A stretch of DNA of 64,000 nucleotides from Desulfobulbaceae bacterium UBA5611 (GCA_002424635.1 DIKT01000029.1:20476-84475); one strand, 5' to 3'; shown: positions 53,397-62,580, numbered from the stretch's first letter. Numbers and translations: made by a program. The notes: a model not told the origin generated them from the sequence alone.

Positions 53397-54524
53397 ATGG
53401 CCTATGATCCAGCCAATCCGATGTCAGATCGTATTTCCGACATCGGTCCCAGATATTATTCTGAGTTTCATCCTCCGGTTGTTAAAGCCAATAAAGGTAA
53501 ATGGCTGTGGCATGAAATTACTCAACCTGGTGTCCTGGTACACAAATCAGAGACCGGTGATGAGTGTTGGACAGTCCGTGTCGGGGCTGCCCGTTTGATC
53601 TCTATCGAGCTGATCCGCGAGATGTGTGATGTTGCCGATAAGCATTGTGACGGTTTCTTCCGCTTCACTACCCGTAATAACGTGGAGTTCATGGTAGATG
53701 CCAAAGCCAAGGTTCAGCCATTGCTGGATGATCTGGCAGGTCGCGGCAACAGATTCCCAGTTGGTGGGACCGGTGCCGGTGTGACCAACATCGTTCATAC
53801 TCAAGGGTGGGTTCATTGCCATACCCCAGCCACTGATGCCTCAGGTGTTGTTAAGGCTGTTATGGATGAGCTGTTTGATTATTTCACCTCCATGACCCTG
53901 CCGGCCCAGGTGCGGATAGCACTGGCCTGTTGTCTGAATATGTGTGGTGCCGTGCATGCGTCTGATATCGCTATTCTTGGTGTGCATCGGAAGCCGCCGA
54001 TGATCGATCACAAGCGTATTACCGGGGTCTGTGAGTTGCCGCTGGCTATTTCTGCTTGTCCTCTTGGTGCTGTTAAACCTGCCAAGGTGACAGTGGATGG
54101 TGAGGAGATCAAGTCAGTTGTGGTAAATGCCGATCGTTGTATGTTCTGTGGTAACTGCTACACGATGTGTCCTGCCATGCCTCTTGCTGATCCGGAAGGT
54201 GACGGCATTGCCATCCTGGTTGGTGGTAAGGTTTCCAATAGAAAATCAGCCCCTAAATTCTCGAAGCTGGTTATTCCTTTCCTGCCCAACACTCCGCCAC
54301 GTTGGCCGGAGACCGTTGCTGCCGTTAAGGGGATACTTGAAGTTTATGCCAAGGATGCCCGCAAATACGAGCGTGTGGGTGAGTGGGCAGAGCGGATTGG
54401 CTGGGAGAAGTTCTTTGAGAAGTGTAATATTCCATTCACCATCAAGAGTATTGATGATTATCGTTTGGCTTATGACACATGGCGTACGACCACTCAGTTC
54501 AAATATACCTCTCATGTAAAGTAA
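53397..54524 (+). CDS. dsrB: dissimilatory sulfite reductase beta subunit
   Basis: 375 residues. It has THNVEF-type substrate-side residues ([14 protein letters not shown] near 90), [14 protein letters not shown] near 138-151, CCLNMCGAV near 180-188 (Cys pair for siroheme-cluster ligation) and a ferredoxin domain with [20 protein letters not shown] near 248-267. It pairs with DsrA and carries one of the active siroheme sites. AAGGAG lies about nine bases before ATG. It starts 46 bp after dsrA and is followed by a strong palindrome before dsrD. Confidence 0.98.
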   Translation: MAYDPANPMSDRISDIGPRYYSEFHPPVVKANKGKWLWHEITQPGVLVHKSETGDECWTVRVGAARLISIELIREMCDVADKHCDGFFRFTTRNNVEFMVDAKAKVQPLLDDLAGRGNRFPVGGTGAGVTNIVHTQGWVHCHTPATDASGVVKAVMDELFDYFTSMTLPAQVRIALACCLNMCGAVHASDIAILGVHRKPPMIDHKRITGVCELPLAISACPLGAVKPAKVTVDGEEIKSVVVNADRCMFCGNCYTMCPAMPLADPEGDGIAILVGGKVSNRKSAPKFSKLVIPFLPNTPPRWPETVAAVKGILEVYAKDARKYERVGEWAERIGWEKFFEKCNIPFTIKSIDDYRLAYDTWRTTTQFKYTSHVK

Positions 54525-54535
54525 ATTGACATGAT

Positions 54536-54572
54536 GACATGATCGATTTAAACGGTTTAAATCGATCATGTC
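54536..54572 (+). repeat. 18-bp-arm palindrome between dsrB and dsrD
   Basis: Arms GACATGATCGATTTAAAC and GTTTAAATCGATCATGTC with a single central base, perfectly complementary, starting 11 bp after the dsrB stop. The RNA would form a very stable hairpin. No T-run follows directly, so it is more likely to protect dsrAB mRNA ends, mark a processing site or attenuate read-through into dsrD than to act as a simple terminator. Confidence 0.8.
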
Positions 54573-54617
54573 TGTTTGAGGCTTGACTGTTCACAATTTT
54601 TTTTAGGAGTAAGTGCT

Positions 54618-54863
54618 ATGGCATTAACTAATGATGAGCTCAAAGCTGCGATTCTGAAGAAGGCAGAAACTGCTCCGAAACCACAGCTTTATATCAAGGA
54701 TTTTTATGCCTGTGATCCTGATTCCAAGCCGCGTGTAATAAAAAATGCTGCCAACGATCTGGTCAAAGAAGGAAAGATGATGTTTTGGTCTTCCGGTTCC
54801 ACCACCATGTATGCCATGAAAAATCGTATTAAAGATGAAGAAGGCGAAGGTGGAGTAAATTAG
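54618..54863 (+). CDS. dsrD: DsrD winged-helix activator of sulfite reduction
   Basis: 81 residues, the usual DsrD size. Sequence landmarks are ELKAAILKKAETAPKPQLYI near 6-25, KDFYACDPDSKPRVIKNAAN near 26-45, and KMMFWSSGSTTMYAMKNRIK near 53-72. The fold is a winged helix. DsrD is known to activate the DsrAB enzyme and is a marker of organisms that reduce sulfite, not those that only oxidise sulfur. AGGAG is nine bases before the chosen ATG. A terminator follows. Confidence 0.95.
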   Translation: MALTNDELKAAILKKAETAPKPQLYIKDFYACDPDSKPRVIKNAANDLVKEGKMMFWSSGSTTMYAMKNRIKDEEGEGGVN

Positions 54864-54895
54864 TTTTTAGCGGCTCTATTTTTATGAGAGTGGTT

Positions 54896-54933
54896 GAGGT
54901 GTCGAGTTCTTTGAGAGCTTGGCACCTTTTTTT
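54896..54933 (+). terminator. Rho-independent terminator after dsrD
   Basis: AGGTGTCGAG pairs with CTTGGCACCT (two G-U pairs) around an 11-base loop, followed by seven T residues. It ends the dsrABD transcript 23 bp before birA. Confidence 0.82.
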
Positions 54934-54955
54934 GTCTGGTTATTAGAGATTATCA

Positions 54956-55705
54956 ATGGATAATACGCTTTTTCTGGAGACTGTCGCTTCAACCAACAGC
55001 AGCGCCCGGGAACTTGCTCATCAAGGAAAAGCGCATGGCTACGCGGTTCTGGCGGGCTGTCAGACAGCTGGGCGAGGAAGACTGGGCAAGAGCTGGCAGT
55101 CACCGGCCGGCATGGGCCTCTATGCCACAATATTGCTCCGACCAGATCTGGATATAACTGATTATGCAAAGATTACCTTAACTGCAGGGCTGGCGGTAAG
55201 TCAGGCCCTCGAGGAAATATGCCATCTGACAATTGAGCTCAAATGGCCGAATGATATCTATATTAATGGTCGTAAATGTGGCGGCATCTTGGTGGAGACT
55301 TCCTCATTGCATGATGAAGCTGAACACTTTGCTCTTGTCGGTATAGGGCTCAATATCAACAATACGAAAGAAACCTTGTCTTCAGAATTGCAGAAAAGCG
55401 CTACCTCTCTATTCTTGGAAAGCGGTCAGCACTATGATATCTTAATTATTTTTGCCGAAATCCGCATACGGCTTCTTCAGCTCGTCGCTGAATTGGCCGC
55501 AGTCGGCTTTGCTGGTATCCTGAAGCAGTGGCAAAGGCGCGATATGTTACAGGGAAAGTGGATGCAATGGCTTACCCCTGCCGGATCAATCGTTTATGGT
55601 AAAGCGCTGGGAGTGGATAGCAATGGCATGCTGTCGGTGCAGGATAATAGCGGCCTCATTCACGAGGTGCTCTCCGGAGATATAACTTTAGTCGCCGGTT
55701 TATAA
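54956..55705 (+). CDS. birA: biotin--[acetyl-CoA-carboxylase] ligase (monofunctional)
   Basis: 249 residues. It has the ATP/biotin motif GRGRLGKSWQSPAGMGLYAT near 39-58, KWPNDIYINGRKCGGILVET near 98-117 (biotinyl-AMP pocket and KCGGIL) and a C-terminal SH3-like cap near 200-249. No N-terminal DNA-binding domain is present, so it does not double as repressor. It attaches biotin to carboxylase subunits. It starts after the dsrD terminator and may have its own weak promoter. In many sulfate reducers a cobyrinate synthase-like gene follows dsrD instead. Confidence 0.92.
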   Translation: MDNTLFLETVASTNSSARELAHQGKAHGYAVLAGCQTAGRGRLGKSWQSPAGMGLYATILLRPDLDITDYAKITLTAGLAVSQALEEICHLTIELKWPNDIYINGRKCGGILVETSSLHDEAEHFALVGIGLNINNTKETLSSELQKSATSLFLESGQHYDILIIFAEIRIRLLQLVAELAAVGFAGILKQWQRRDMLQGKWMQWLTPAGSIVYGKALGVDSNGMLSVQDNSGLIHEVLSGDITLVAGL

Positions 55706-55714
55706 AAAGATAAC

Positions 55715-55771
55715 GGCAGAAAACAATATTAATAGCACAAACTCAGCTTGGCTCTAATATTATTTTCTGCC
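55715..55771. repeat. long inverted repeat between convergent birA and ahcY
   Basis: 17-base arms (GGCAGAAAACAATATTA and TAATATTATTTTCTGCC, one mismatch) with a 23-base spacer, placed in the gap between two converging genes. It probably acts as a terminator in both directions, although T-runs are interrupted. Confidence 0.6.
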
Positions 55772-55783
55772 ATTGTTGCTTTA

Positions 55784-57082
55784 TTAATATCGATAATAAT
55801 CTGCCTTGTATGGTCCTTCTGCAGGCACACCTATATAGTCAGCCTGCTCCTTGGTCAACACCGTCAGGTGAGCTCCGATTTTTTGCAGATGTAAGCGGGC
55901 TACCATCTCATCAAGATTTTTTGGCAGAAAATAAACTTTGTTTTCATACTGTTCGGGATGTTTCCACAATTCAATCTGGGCCAGGACCTGATTGGTGAAG
56001 GAATTGCTCATAACAAAGCTGGGATGGCCGGTAGCGCAGCCGAGGTTGACCAACCGTCCTTCCGCCAGAATGATGATTTTTTTACCATCAGGAAAGATAA
56101 CATGATCGACTTGAGGTTTGATATTGTCCCAAGGCAGATCGCGAATGCCGGCAATGTCGATCTCGGAGTCAAAATGGCCGATATTACAGACAATGGCCTG
56201 ATCAGGCATCAACTCCATGTGCTGTCTGGTGATTACCCGCAGATTACCGGTACAGGTGACAAAGATATTGCCCAGATGAGCAATCTCGTCCATAGTAACT
56301 ACTCTATAGCCCTCCATGGCTGCCTGCAGGGCGCAGATGGGATCGATTTCAGTGATATAAACGGTGGCCCCCATGCCGCGCAGAGCTTGGGCACAGCCCT
56401 TACCGACGTCGCCAAAACCGACGATCACGGCATTCTTGCCGGCAATCATCACATCAGTCGCCCGCTTGATACCATCGATTAAAGACTCGCGGCAGCCATA
56501 AAGGTTGTCAAATTTTGATTTGGTCACCGAGTCATTGACATTAAAGGCCGGACACATCAATTTCCCGGCCTTGGCCATCTCGTTGAGCCGATGGACCCCG
56601 GTGGTCGTTTCTTCACTGATGCCCCGGATATTTTGCATATCATCTTTATATTTATCGTGCATGATCAGGGTGAGATCACCACCATCATCAAGGATCATAT
56701 TGGGCCGCCAGTTATCAGGCCCAAAAATCGTTTGATCGATACACCACCAGAACTCCTCCTCGTTTTCACCTTTCCAGGCAAAGGTAGGAATGCCGGCTGC
56801 AGCCATGGCCGCGGCGGCATGATCCTGGGTGGAAAAAATATTGCATGATGACCAGCGCAGTTGTGCTCCCAGATCGACTAGGGTCTCCATGAGGACCGCT
56901 GTCTGGATAGTCATATGCAGGCAGCCGGCAATACGAGCGCCTTTAAGTGGTTGGGCCGCCTGATATTCTTTACGAAGAGCCATCAGTCCCGGCATTTCAG
57001 TCTCGGCAATGGCGATTTCTTTCCTGCCCCAAGCGGCAAGCGACATGTCGGCTACCTTGTAATCAGTTTTAGCTCCAGTCAT
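55784..57082 (-). CDS. ahcY: S-adenosyl-L-homocysteine hydrolase
   Basis: 432 residues. It opens with the substrate domain [19 protein letters not shown] near 28-46. The NAD-binding motif is [20 protein letters not shown] near 220-239, and [14 protein letters not shown] lies upstream of it. It ends in KADYYRY, the usual C-terminal Lys-x-x-Tyr-Arg-Tyr. It splits S-adenosylhomocysteine into adenosine and homocysteine, clearing the product of methyl transfer. AGAGGATTTTAA precedes the ATG. It lies 118 bp after metK on the same strand, with a terminator hairpin between them, so it needs its own promoter or read-through. Confidence 0.97.
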   Translation of the reverse strand: MTGAKTDYKVADMSLAAWGRKEIAIAETEMPGLMALRKEYQAAQPLKGARIAGCLHMTIQTAVLMETLVDLGAQLRWSSCNIFSTQDHAAAAMAAAGIPTFAWKGENEEEFWWCIDQTIFGPDNWRPNMILDDGGDLTLIMHDKYKDDMQNIRGISEETTTGVHRLNEMAKAGKLMCPAFNVNDSVTKSKFDNLYGCRESLIDGIKRATDVMIAGKNAVIVGFGDVGKGCAQALRGMGATVYITEIDPICALQAAMEGYRVVTMDEIAHLGNIFVTCTGNLRVITRQHMELMPDQAIVCNIGHFDSEIDIAGIRDLPWDNIKPQVDHVIFPDGKKIIILAEGRLVNLGCATGHPSFVMSNSFTNQVLAQIELWKHPEQYENKVYFLPKNLDEMVARLHLQKIGAHLTVLTKEQADYIGVPAEGPYKADYYRY

Positions 57083-57102
57083 TTAAAATCCTCTGCTTGA
57101 AT

Positions 57103-57150
57103 GATGAAAAATTAAAATAAAAGGCCCACCTGTTTGACAGAACAGGTGGG
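57103..57150 (-). terminator. Rho-independent terminator between metK and ahcY
   Basis: On the minus strand CCCACCTGTT pairs with AACAGGTGGG around a six-base loop and is followed by CCTTTTATTTTAATTTTT. It lies about 50 bp after the metK stop and ends about 40 bp before the ahcY start. Confidence 0.8.
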
Positions 57151-57200
57151 TTTATAATGTGAAACCGTAGATAGCTGAGTTGTGCTTCTCTAAAGACTCT

Positions 57201-58364
57201 TTAAGGTTTGGCATCTTCTTTCAGAATGGCGGCCTTATCGGTTTTCTCCCAGGTAAAGTTCTCTCTTTCCCGACCGAAATGACCGTAGGCGGCGGTAGCC
57301 TGATAGATGGGACGCAGCAAGTTCAGGTGTTGGATAATGGCCTTGGGGCGCAGATCAAAGTGGCGCAAGATCAGGGCCTTGATCTTGTCGTCAGAGATCG
57401 TGCCGGTCCCAAAGCTGTTCACGTTGATGGATACTGGTTGGGAAATACCGATGGCATAGGCGACCTGTACTTCTATTTCCGAGGCCAGGCCTGCGGCCAC
57501 TAAATTTTTAGCAATATAGCGGCCCATATACGAAGACGAGCGATCGACTTTGGAGGGATCCTTGCCGGAAAAAGCTCCGCCGCCATGTGATCCTTTGCCT
57601 CCATAGGTATCAACAATTATCTTGCGGCCAGTCACCCCACAGTCCCCAACCGGCCCGCCGATGACAAAACGGCCAGTAGGATTGATAAAGTATTTGGTCT
57701 TGGCATCAATCATATCTGCGGGTAGGATCGGCTTGATAATCTCTTCCATGACCGCTTCTTTCAGATCTTCATAATTAATCGTCTCATCATGCTGGGTGGA
57801 AAGTACTACTGCTTCCACCCGTTTGGGCATATTGTCCTCATACTCAATGGTCACCTGGCTTTTGGCATCAGGACGGAGCCAGGGCAGACGACCGGTCTTC
57901 CGGACCTCCGATTGGCGTTTGACCAAACGGTGGGCATAAGTAATGGGCATGGGCATCAGTACTTTCGTCTCATTACAGGCATAACCAAACATCAGGCCCT
58001 GATCACCGGCGCCCTGATCAAGATCGAGGCCGGAGCCTTCGTTGACGCCCTGGGCAATATCAGGAGATTGTTTGTCAATGGAAGTGATTATAGCACAAGA
58101 CTGCCAGTCAAAACCCATATCTGAGGAGTTGTAGCCAATAGCACGAATAGTCTGGCGAACTACATCGGGCATATCGACCCAGGCCGAAGTGGTGATTTCA
58201 CCGGCAATCATAGCCATACCGGTGGTTACCAGGGTTTCGCAACCTACACGGGCATATGGATCCTGGGTGAGGATCGCATCAAGAATGGCGTCCGAGATCT
58301 GATCGGCAACTTTATCAGGATGCCCTTCTGAGACGGATTCCGAGGTGAAAAGATAATTTGGCAT
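57201..58364 (-). CDS. metK: S-adenosylmethionine synthase
   Basis: 387 residues. The start [20 protein letters not shown] carries the conserved HPDK motif. [12 protein letters not shown] near 116-127 and [19 protein letters not shown] near 257-275 are the adenine/methionine-site loops. It makes S-adenosylmethionine from ATP and methionine. The start at 58364 is fixed by GGAGTTAAACCT and by the family N-terminus; the 12-codon upstream extension is spurious. No SAM riboswitch is seen in its leader. Confidence 0.97.
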   Translation of the reverse strand: MPNYLFTSESVSEGHPDKVADQISDAILDAILTQDPYARVGCETLVTTGMAMIAGEITTSAWVDMPDVVRQTIRAIGYNSSDMGFDWQSCAIITSIDKQSPDIAQGVNEGSGLDLDQGAGDQGLMFGYACNETKVLMPMPITYAHRLVKRQSEVRKTGRLPWLRPDAKSQVTIEYEDNMPKRVEAVVLSTQHDETINYEDLKEAVMEEIIKPILPADMIDAKTKYFINPTGRFVIGGPVGDCGVTGRKIIVDTYGGKGSHGGGAFSGKDPSKVDRSSSYMGRYIAKNLVAAGLASEIEVQVAYAIGISQPVSINVNSFGTGTISDDKIKALILRHFDLRPKAIIQHLNLLRPIYQATAAYGHFGRERENFTWEKTDKAAILKEDAKP

Positions 58365-58470
58365 AGGTTTAACTCCAGTAAGAGAATGCCTGTATGGCAT
58401 AAAAATTTATGATAATAAATGCTTAAAATTTGTTAATTTAGTCATTATCTATTAAGATAAATAATTTTAC

Positions 58471-58499
58471 ATAATGAGGAAAACAACGGTTTTTGTCAA
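58471..58499 (-). promoter_or_regulatory. sigma-70 promoter for metK
   Basis: On the minus strand -35 TTGACA (58494-58499) and -10 CATTAT (58471-58476), 17 bp apart. The start near 58464 gives a leader of about 100 nt. Confidence 0.6.
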
Positions 58500-58547
58500 G
58501 GAAAAAGGCTGGAATTATCAGTAAAGTCATGCCTGGAGGAGAATATT

Positions 58548-59531
58548 TTGATCTATAGAAGTCTTGTGGTACGAGAGCTCAGCAAAGGGACTTTTAGCCG
58601 CTCGGTGGAGGAAAAAGAGACCACAGATTTAGCGGGTGAAGTATTGGTTCGGGTCCATTACTCATCGCTTAATTATAAAGATGCCCTGTCTGCCTCCGGT
58701 AATCGCGGCATTACCCGACGATATCCTCATACCCCGGGAATTGATGCCGCCGGTGTTGTGGAGGAGTCCAGTGATGCCGCTTTCCTGCCGGGAGATCAGG
58801 TGATTGTGTCGGGCTATGACCTCGGAATGAATCATCCCGGGGGCTTTGCTGAATATGTGCGGGTGCCGGCCGCCTGGGTGGTGAGGCTCCCCCAGGGGTT
58901 GAGTCTGCAGCAGAGCATGATGTTGGGAACAGCCGGCTTCACGGCCGGCCGTTGTGTGGAAATGCTTGGCCGGCAAGGTTGTGTCCCCGGTGATGGTGAA
59001 ATTCTGGTAACAGGGGCTACCGGCGGCGTCGGATCAATCAGTGTGGCCATCCTTGCCAAGCTGGGTTTTACCGTGACCGCCCTTACCGGCAAAAAAGAAC
59101 AGGAATTTCTTTTAAATCTGGGGGCACATACAGTGCTGGCGCGGGAAGAATTTGTCAGGTCACCCCAAAAAACGCTCCTCCCGGAAAAATGGGCTGGAGT
59201 GGTGGATACCATTGGTGGCCGCTATCTGGAGACTGCCATTAAAGAAACCCGTTATGACGGGGTGGTTACCAGTTGCGGGAATGCGGCGTCCGGCGATCTG
59301 GCCTTGACGGTCTATCCCTTTATCCTGCGTGGTGTACGGTTGATCGGGATTGATTCTGCCCGTTGTTCTGTAGTCGTTCGCCGGCGCATATGGCAGTTAT
59401 TGGCAACGCAGTATAAGATTAGTCAGCTTGATGATCTGGCAACAATGATTAATCTGGAACAGCTTGATGATGCCATTCAAAAGATGCTTGCCGGCAGCCT
59501 GAGGGGACGGATGCTGGTGCGATTGATATAA
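58548..59531 (+). CDS. YhdH/AcuI-type quinone oxidoreductase
   Basis: 327 residues, zinc-free medium-chain reductase. YSSLNYKDALSASGNRGITR near 43-62, HTPGIDAAGVVEESSD near 65-80, and the cofactor motif VTGATGGVGSISVAILAKLG near 150-169. The group includes acryloyl-CoA reductases (AcuI), but YhdH-like enzymes act on many enones, so the substrate is unknown. The start codon is TTG with GGAGGAGAATATT just upstream. It is divergent from metK and followed by kdsD on the same strand. Confidence 0.92.
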   Translation: MIYRSLVVRELSKGTFSRSVEEKETTDLAGEVLVRVHYSSLNYKDALSASGNRGITRRYPHTPGIDAAGVVEESSDAAFLPGDQVIVSGYDLGMNHPGGFAEYVRVPAAWVVRLPQGLSLQQSMMLGTAGFTAGRCVEMLGRQGCVPGDGEILVTGATGGVGSISVAILAKLGFTVTALTGKKEQEFLLNLGAHTVLAREEFVRSPQKTLLPEKWAGVVDTIGGRYLETAIKETRYDGVVTSCGNAASGDLALTVYPFILRGVRLIGIDSARCSVVVRRRIWQLLATQYKISQLDDLATMINLEQLDDAIQKMLAGSLRGRMLVRLI

Positions 59532-59617
59532 ACCACTGCCAGCAGAGTGGACTGATTTTTTTGATGGCCGGACTTTCGCGTGAGCTGAACAATGATAGAA
59601 GTGGAGAACAAACAAGA

Positions 59618-60589
59618 ATGTTGATAGAGGATGCCCAAAAAGTTTTTTTGATTGAAGAACAAGGCCTGGCGGCTGTCCGCCAGCGGATTGGTGAGGATTT
59701 TGTCCAGGCGGTGGATATGCTGTTTCATTGCCCCAGTCGGGTGGTTATAACCGGGATCGGCAAATCGGGAATCATCGGCCAAAAGATTGCGGCCACCTTG
59801 AACAGTACGGGTACACCCTCATTTTTTCTCCATCCGGTGGAGGCCATGCATGGCGATTTGGGGATGGTGATGCCTACTGATGTGGTGATTGCCATATCAT
59901 ATTCAGGTGGCACCCTCGAGTTGAATTCGCTGCTGGTCAGCCTGCAAAAAAGAGGAGTGAAGATCATTGCCATGACCGGCGGTCTGCACTCTATACTTGC
60001 TGAGGCTGCTGATCTGGTGCTGGATATTGGGGTACCAATGGAGGCTTGTCCTCTAGGGCTCGCTCCGACCGCCTCGACCACGGCCACCCTGGCCATGGGA
60101 GATGCCCTGGCCGTTGTTCTGTTGCAGAAAAAAAAGTTTCAGGCCTCGGATTTTCGGAAAAATCATCCCGGCGGCAGCCTCGGCGAGCGCTTGAAAGTAC
60201 GGGTCAGTGAGGTGATGCTGACAGGCAGTGCCGTTCCTCTGGTTTTTGGAGAAGACCCGGCGACCAGGGCGGTCGAGGTGCTCAATGAAAAAAATCTTGG
60301 TGCCGTTCTGGTTATGAGTCCTGAAGGAAAAATTCTGGGCATTATCACTGATGGCGATGTGCGGCGTAATGTGGCCTTGAGCAGATCGCTTTCTTCTTCG
60401 CTGGCAGCAGATATTATGACCGCCAAGCCGATAGCAATTGATGGTTCGATGCTGGCAGCCGATGCCTTGAGCATCATGCAGGGCCATGAGATTACCGTGC
60501 TGCCGATAGTCAAAGAAGATGGCAGGCTGGCCGGGATTCTCCATCTCCATGACTTATTGGGAAAGGGCGAATTTCGTTTTTTAGTGTAA
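59618..60589 (+). CDS. kdsD: arabinose-5-phosphate isomerase (KdsD/KpsF)
   Basis: 323 residues from the preferred ATG. The SIS domain has VVITGIGKSGIIGQKIAATL near 39-58 and SYSGGTLELNSL near 100-111. Two CBS domains cover about 205-323, with EVMLTGSAVPLVF and DIMTAKPIAIDGSM. It makes arabinose 5-phosphate for Kdo in lipopolysaccharide. An earlier start at 59564 adds 18 residues and would bring the length closer to the Escherichia coli enzyme. GGAG lies 12 bases before the chosen ATG. It is followed 27 bp later by the CooT-like gene. Confidence 0.93.
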   Translation: MLIEDAQKVFLIEEQGLAAVRQRIGEDFVQAVDMLFHCPSRVVITGIGKSGIIGQKIAATLNSTGTPSFFLHPVEAMHGDLGMVMPTDVVIAISYSGGTLELNSLLVSLQKRGVKIIAMTGGLHSILAEAADLVLDIGVPMEACPLGLAPTASTTATLAMGDALAVVLLQKKKFQASDFRKNHPGGSLGERLKVRVSEVMLTGSAVPLVFGEDPATRAVEVLNEKNLGAVLVMSPEGKILGIITDGDVRRNVALSRSLSSSLAADIMTAKPIAIDGSMLAADALSIMQGHEITVLPIVKEDGRLAGILHLHDLLGKGEFRFLV

Positions 60590-60616
60590 TGGCCGTGCCG
60601 CTTGAGGAGGAGTAAC

Positions 60617-60820
60617 ATGTGTCAGATGAGTGTGGTTATGGAAAAAGATGGTGCGGAAGAAGTAGTCATGGAAAATGTAACCCAGTTACAGGTATCAGGG
60701 ACGACCATTGAGGTGAACGCTTTTTTTGAAGAGCCCCTGAGGCTTGAAGAGGTCAGTATCCAGTCCATTGATTTTTTGGCCGGCAAGCTTGTTGTTAAAA
60801 AAAATAGCGGGTCGGAATAG
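60617..60820 (+). CDS. CooT-family nickel-binding protein
   Basis: 67 residues with the family opening MCQMSVVMEKDGAEEVV, followed by beta strands (ENVTQLQVSGTTIEVNAFFE, LRLEEVSIQSIDFLAGKLVV). In the CooT family a conserved Cys at position 2 helps bind one Ni(II) per dimer; here it is present. CooT was first linked to nickel insertion into carbon-monoxide dehydrogenase, though many relatives are outside that context and no CO-dehydrogenase gene is in this window. GAGGAGGAGTAAC precedes ATG. The following gene ends in eight His residues, which supports a metal-handling pair. Confidence 0.85.
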   Translation: MCQMSVVMEKDGAEEVVMENVTQLQVSGTTIEVNAFFEEPLRLEEVSIQSIDFLAGKLVVKKNSGSE

Positions 60821-60909
60821 CTTAAGTAGTACTTTTTAACTGGCTGAAGATTAAGCCATCGGCACGCAAAGACCGGTGGAAATTGTAACCATTGCCTAAG
60901 GAAGAGAAC

Positions 60910-61158
60910 ATGGAAGAGATGGAAAAATTAAAGGTGTTATTACCCCATTGGATTGAACACAACCGGGGGCATGCCCAAGAATGCGGTAAATGGTCTGTTA
61001 TTGCCCGTACGGCGGGTCATGAACTGGTGGCTGCTCATATTGACGCGGCCATCAGTGCCTTAAACGAGGCGAGTGAACTCCTGGATAAGGCCTTGATGGC
61101 AGCCGGCGGCAAGATGTCAGAACATGGAAGCCATCACCACCACCATCATCATCATTAA
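60910..61158 (+). CDS. small protein with natural octahistidine tail, probable nickel chaperone
   Basis: 82 residues. The core (about 1-65) is helical and contains HWIEHNRGHAQECGKWSVIA with several His and one Cys, then AGHELVAAHIDAAISALNEA. The tail ends in SHHHHHHHH and is the very end of the protein. A vector-derived tag is excluded because the tail is in frame after a natural core in a natural context. The position 89 bp after a CooT-like gene and the His content point to Ni(II) or Zn(II) binding. GGAAGAGAAC precedes the ATG. The exact partner enzyme is unknown; hydrogenase or CO dehydrogenase are candidates. Confidence 0.75.
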   Translation: MEEMEKLKVLLPHWIEHNRGHAQECGKWSVIARTAGHELVAAHIDAAISALNEASELLDKALMAAGGKMSEHGSHHHHHHHH

Positions 61159-61191
61159 TGGTAAATGCAGAGGTGGGCGGGGGAAGATAAA

Positions 61192-61821
61192 TCAGGCCGG
61201 TGCCAGAAAAGGGGGAAGGGCTAGTATCTCCATGAAAGTGGTCACATGATATTCGGCGGCCAAAGCCGGATTTCTGAAACCAATCAGCCGCATGCCGCAG
61301 TTGGTCGTATGTTCACGATCAATGATGGAGTCCCCGATGTAAATGGCCTCATCTGTTTGATATTGATAATAATCAAGGATTTCCCAGAGGGCGTCCGGTG
61401 CTGGTTTAGGTCGAGGGGCATTTTCAGCGGTCATAACCTTGCCGAAATAATTCTCTAATTGAAACATCTGCAGGATAGGGACCATGGTATTGGTGCGGTT
61501 GGTGGAAATAGCCAGCTTATATTGATTTTTGGTTATTTCCAGAAATGGTATTAGGTCCGGTTCCATCTTCATATGACCGAGAAATGGAGTATAATCAAGG
61601 GTCAGGCGGTAGGCGTGCACTGCCTGCAGATCTTGGTCGGGATAATGGCGGAAGATGTGGTGGATGGAGTCCATTACGTTGTGGATATGGACATATTCAA
61701 GCTCGGCTGCAGTCATTGCTGGTCGTTTGAAATGGGCCAGCAATTGATTGTAGTATTCGCGGTTGGCGAATTTGGAGTCAAACATTACGCCATCGCAGTC
61801 AAAGATAATGAGCTTGAGCAT
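61192..61821 (-). CDS. HAD-superfamily hydrolase
   Basis: 209 residues. Motif I is IIFDCDGVMFDS near 4-15 with the nucleophile Asp, motif II is AISTNRT near 108, and motif IV is YIGDSIIDREHTT near 164-176. A helical cap lies between motifs I and II, as in phosphoglycolate or pyrophosphate phosphatase types. The substrate cannot be assigned. The start at 61821 is chosen because MLKLIIFDCDG is the family-like opening, though only a weak AAGG lies 13 bases upstream. It starts 30 bp after the YkgJ-like gene on the same strand. Confidence 0.88.
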   Translation of the reverse strand: MLKLIIFDCDGVMFDSKFANREYYNQLLAHFKRPAMTAAELEYVHIHNVMDSIHHIFRHYPDQDLQAVHAYRLTLDYTPFLGHMKMEPDLIPFLEITKNQYKLAISTNRTNTMVPILQMFQLENYFGKVMTAENAPRPKPAPDALWEILDYYQYQTDEAIYIGDSIIDREHTTNCGMRLIGFRNPALAAEYHVTTFMEILALPPFLAPA

Positions 61822-61848
61822 GGGTGCAAGAGCCTTACAAACAATCAA

Positions 61849-62580
61849 TTATTTAAATAAGATATCCGTCAGCCAGTTAATGCCGTAAAGAAGCAGGGCC
61901 TCGTCGTTGGCTAGATCTGCTTTGCTGCTGTCGTCATCTGAGGCCAGGGCGCCGGGAAGTTGGCCCGCCAGGAGCAGACTGCGGAATTGATCAAGATTAT
62001 AGAGGGCCAGAATGAAGTATTCTCGCTGCCGGGCCGAAAATCGTTTCCCCTGTCGTATCTGCTCATGTTGCAGGATAGGAGCCACCGCATCGTTAAAACG
62101 GTTATAGGTCGACAGCCCCTGTTCTCTGCTGTATAAGGCAACATTTTGTTCCTGTTTTTCCTGAAAACCCAAACAATGATTTTCCTGCAGCAGGACGTAG
62201 TAGTCATCAATGCTATTATCAGCCTGGCGCATGGCCGCCCGACCCATAGGATAAGCCCGGCAGGCCCCTGGGCGATCCTGATACAGATTGCAGCCGTTCT
62301 TGGTGACAAAAACACAGCTGGCCTGGCCATCGTCTACCATGGTGAGATAAAAGCGGGGCCAGCTTTCTTCTGGCTCCTGCTCCACAATTACATAGCGATC
62401 AAGAAAAACCTCTGAGCGCAAACCGCAAGCCTGTTTCAAGCGCAGGACATCGTAAGGTGTCAGGGCCAGTTCCAGCTGCCGGCAGCAGTCAGTAAAACAG
62501 CCGATAGCCGGATGACAGGCAAAACAGAAACTGTCGTCTTTTTCCAACCGCTGGGCCTTTCTGGGCAGCTGCTTAGTCAT
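61849..62580 (-). CDS. YkgJ-family cysteine cluster protein (putative zinc- or iron-chelating)
   Basis: 243 residues. CFACHPAIGCFTDCCRQLEL near 19-38 and NGCNLYQDRPGACRAYPMG near 99-117 form the CxxC...CxxxCC / C...C pattern of YkgJ-like proteins, thought to bind zinc or an iron-sulfur cluster. The rest is helical without recognisable catalytic residues. The start at 62580 overlaps the secDF stop by eight bases, so translation is probably coupled. AGGAAG lies upstream. The function of the family is not established. Confidence 0.85.
   Translation of the reverse strand: MTKQLPRKAQRLEKDDSFCFACHPAIGCFTDCCRQLELALTPYDVLRLKQACGLRSEVFLDRYVIVEQEPEESWPRFYLTMVDDGQASCVFVTKNGCNLYQDRPGACRAYPMGRAAMRQADNSIDDYYVLLQENHCLGFQEKQEQNVALYSREQGLSTYNRFNDAVAPILQHEQIRQGKRFSARQREYFILALYNLDQFRSLLLAGQLPGALASDDDSSKADLANDEALLLYGINWLTDILFK

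Noticed and set aside
57083..57200. SAH riboswitch upstream of ahcY
   Set aside because: The gap holds only a terminator hairpin and the ribosome site.
58365..58547. SAM riboswitch upstream of metK
   Set aside because: The leader is short and AT-rich and shows none of the conserved helices; a plain sigma-70 promoter explains it.
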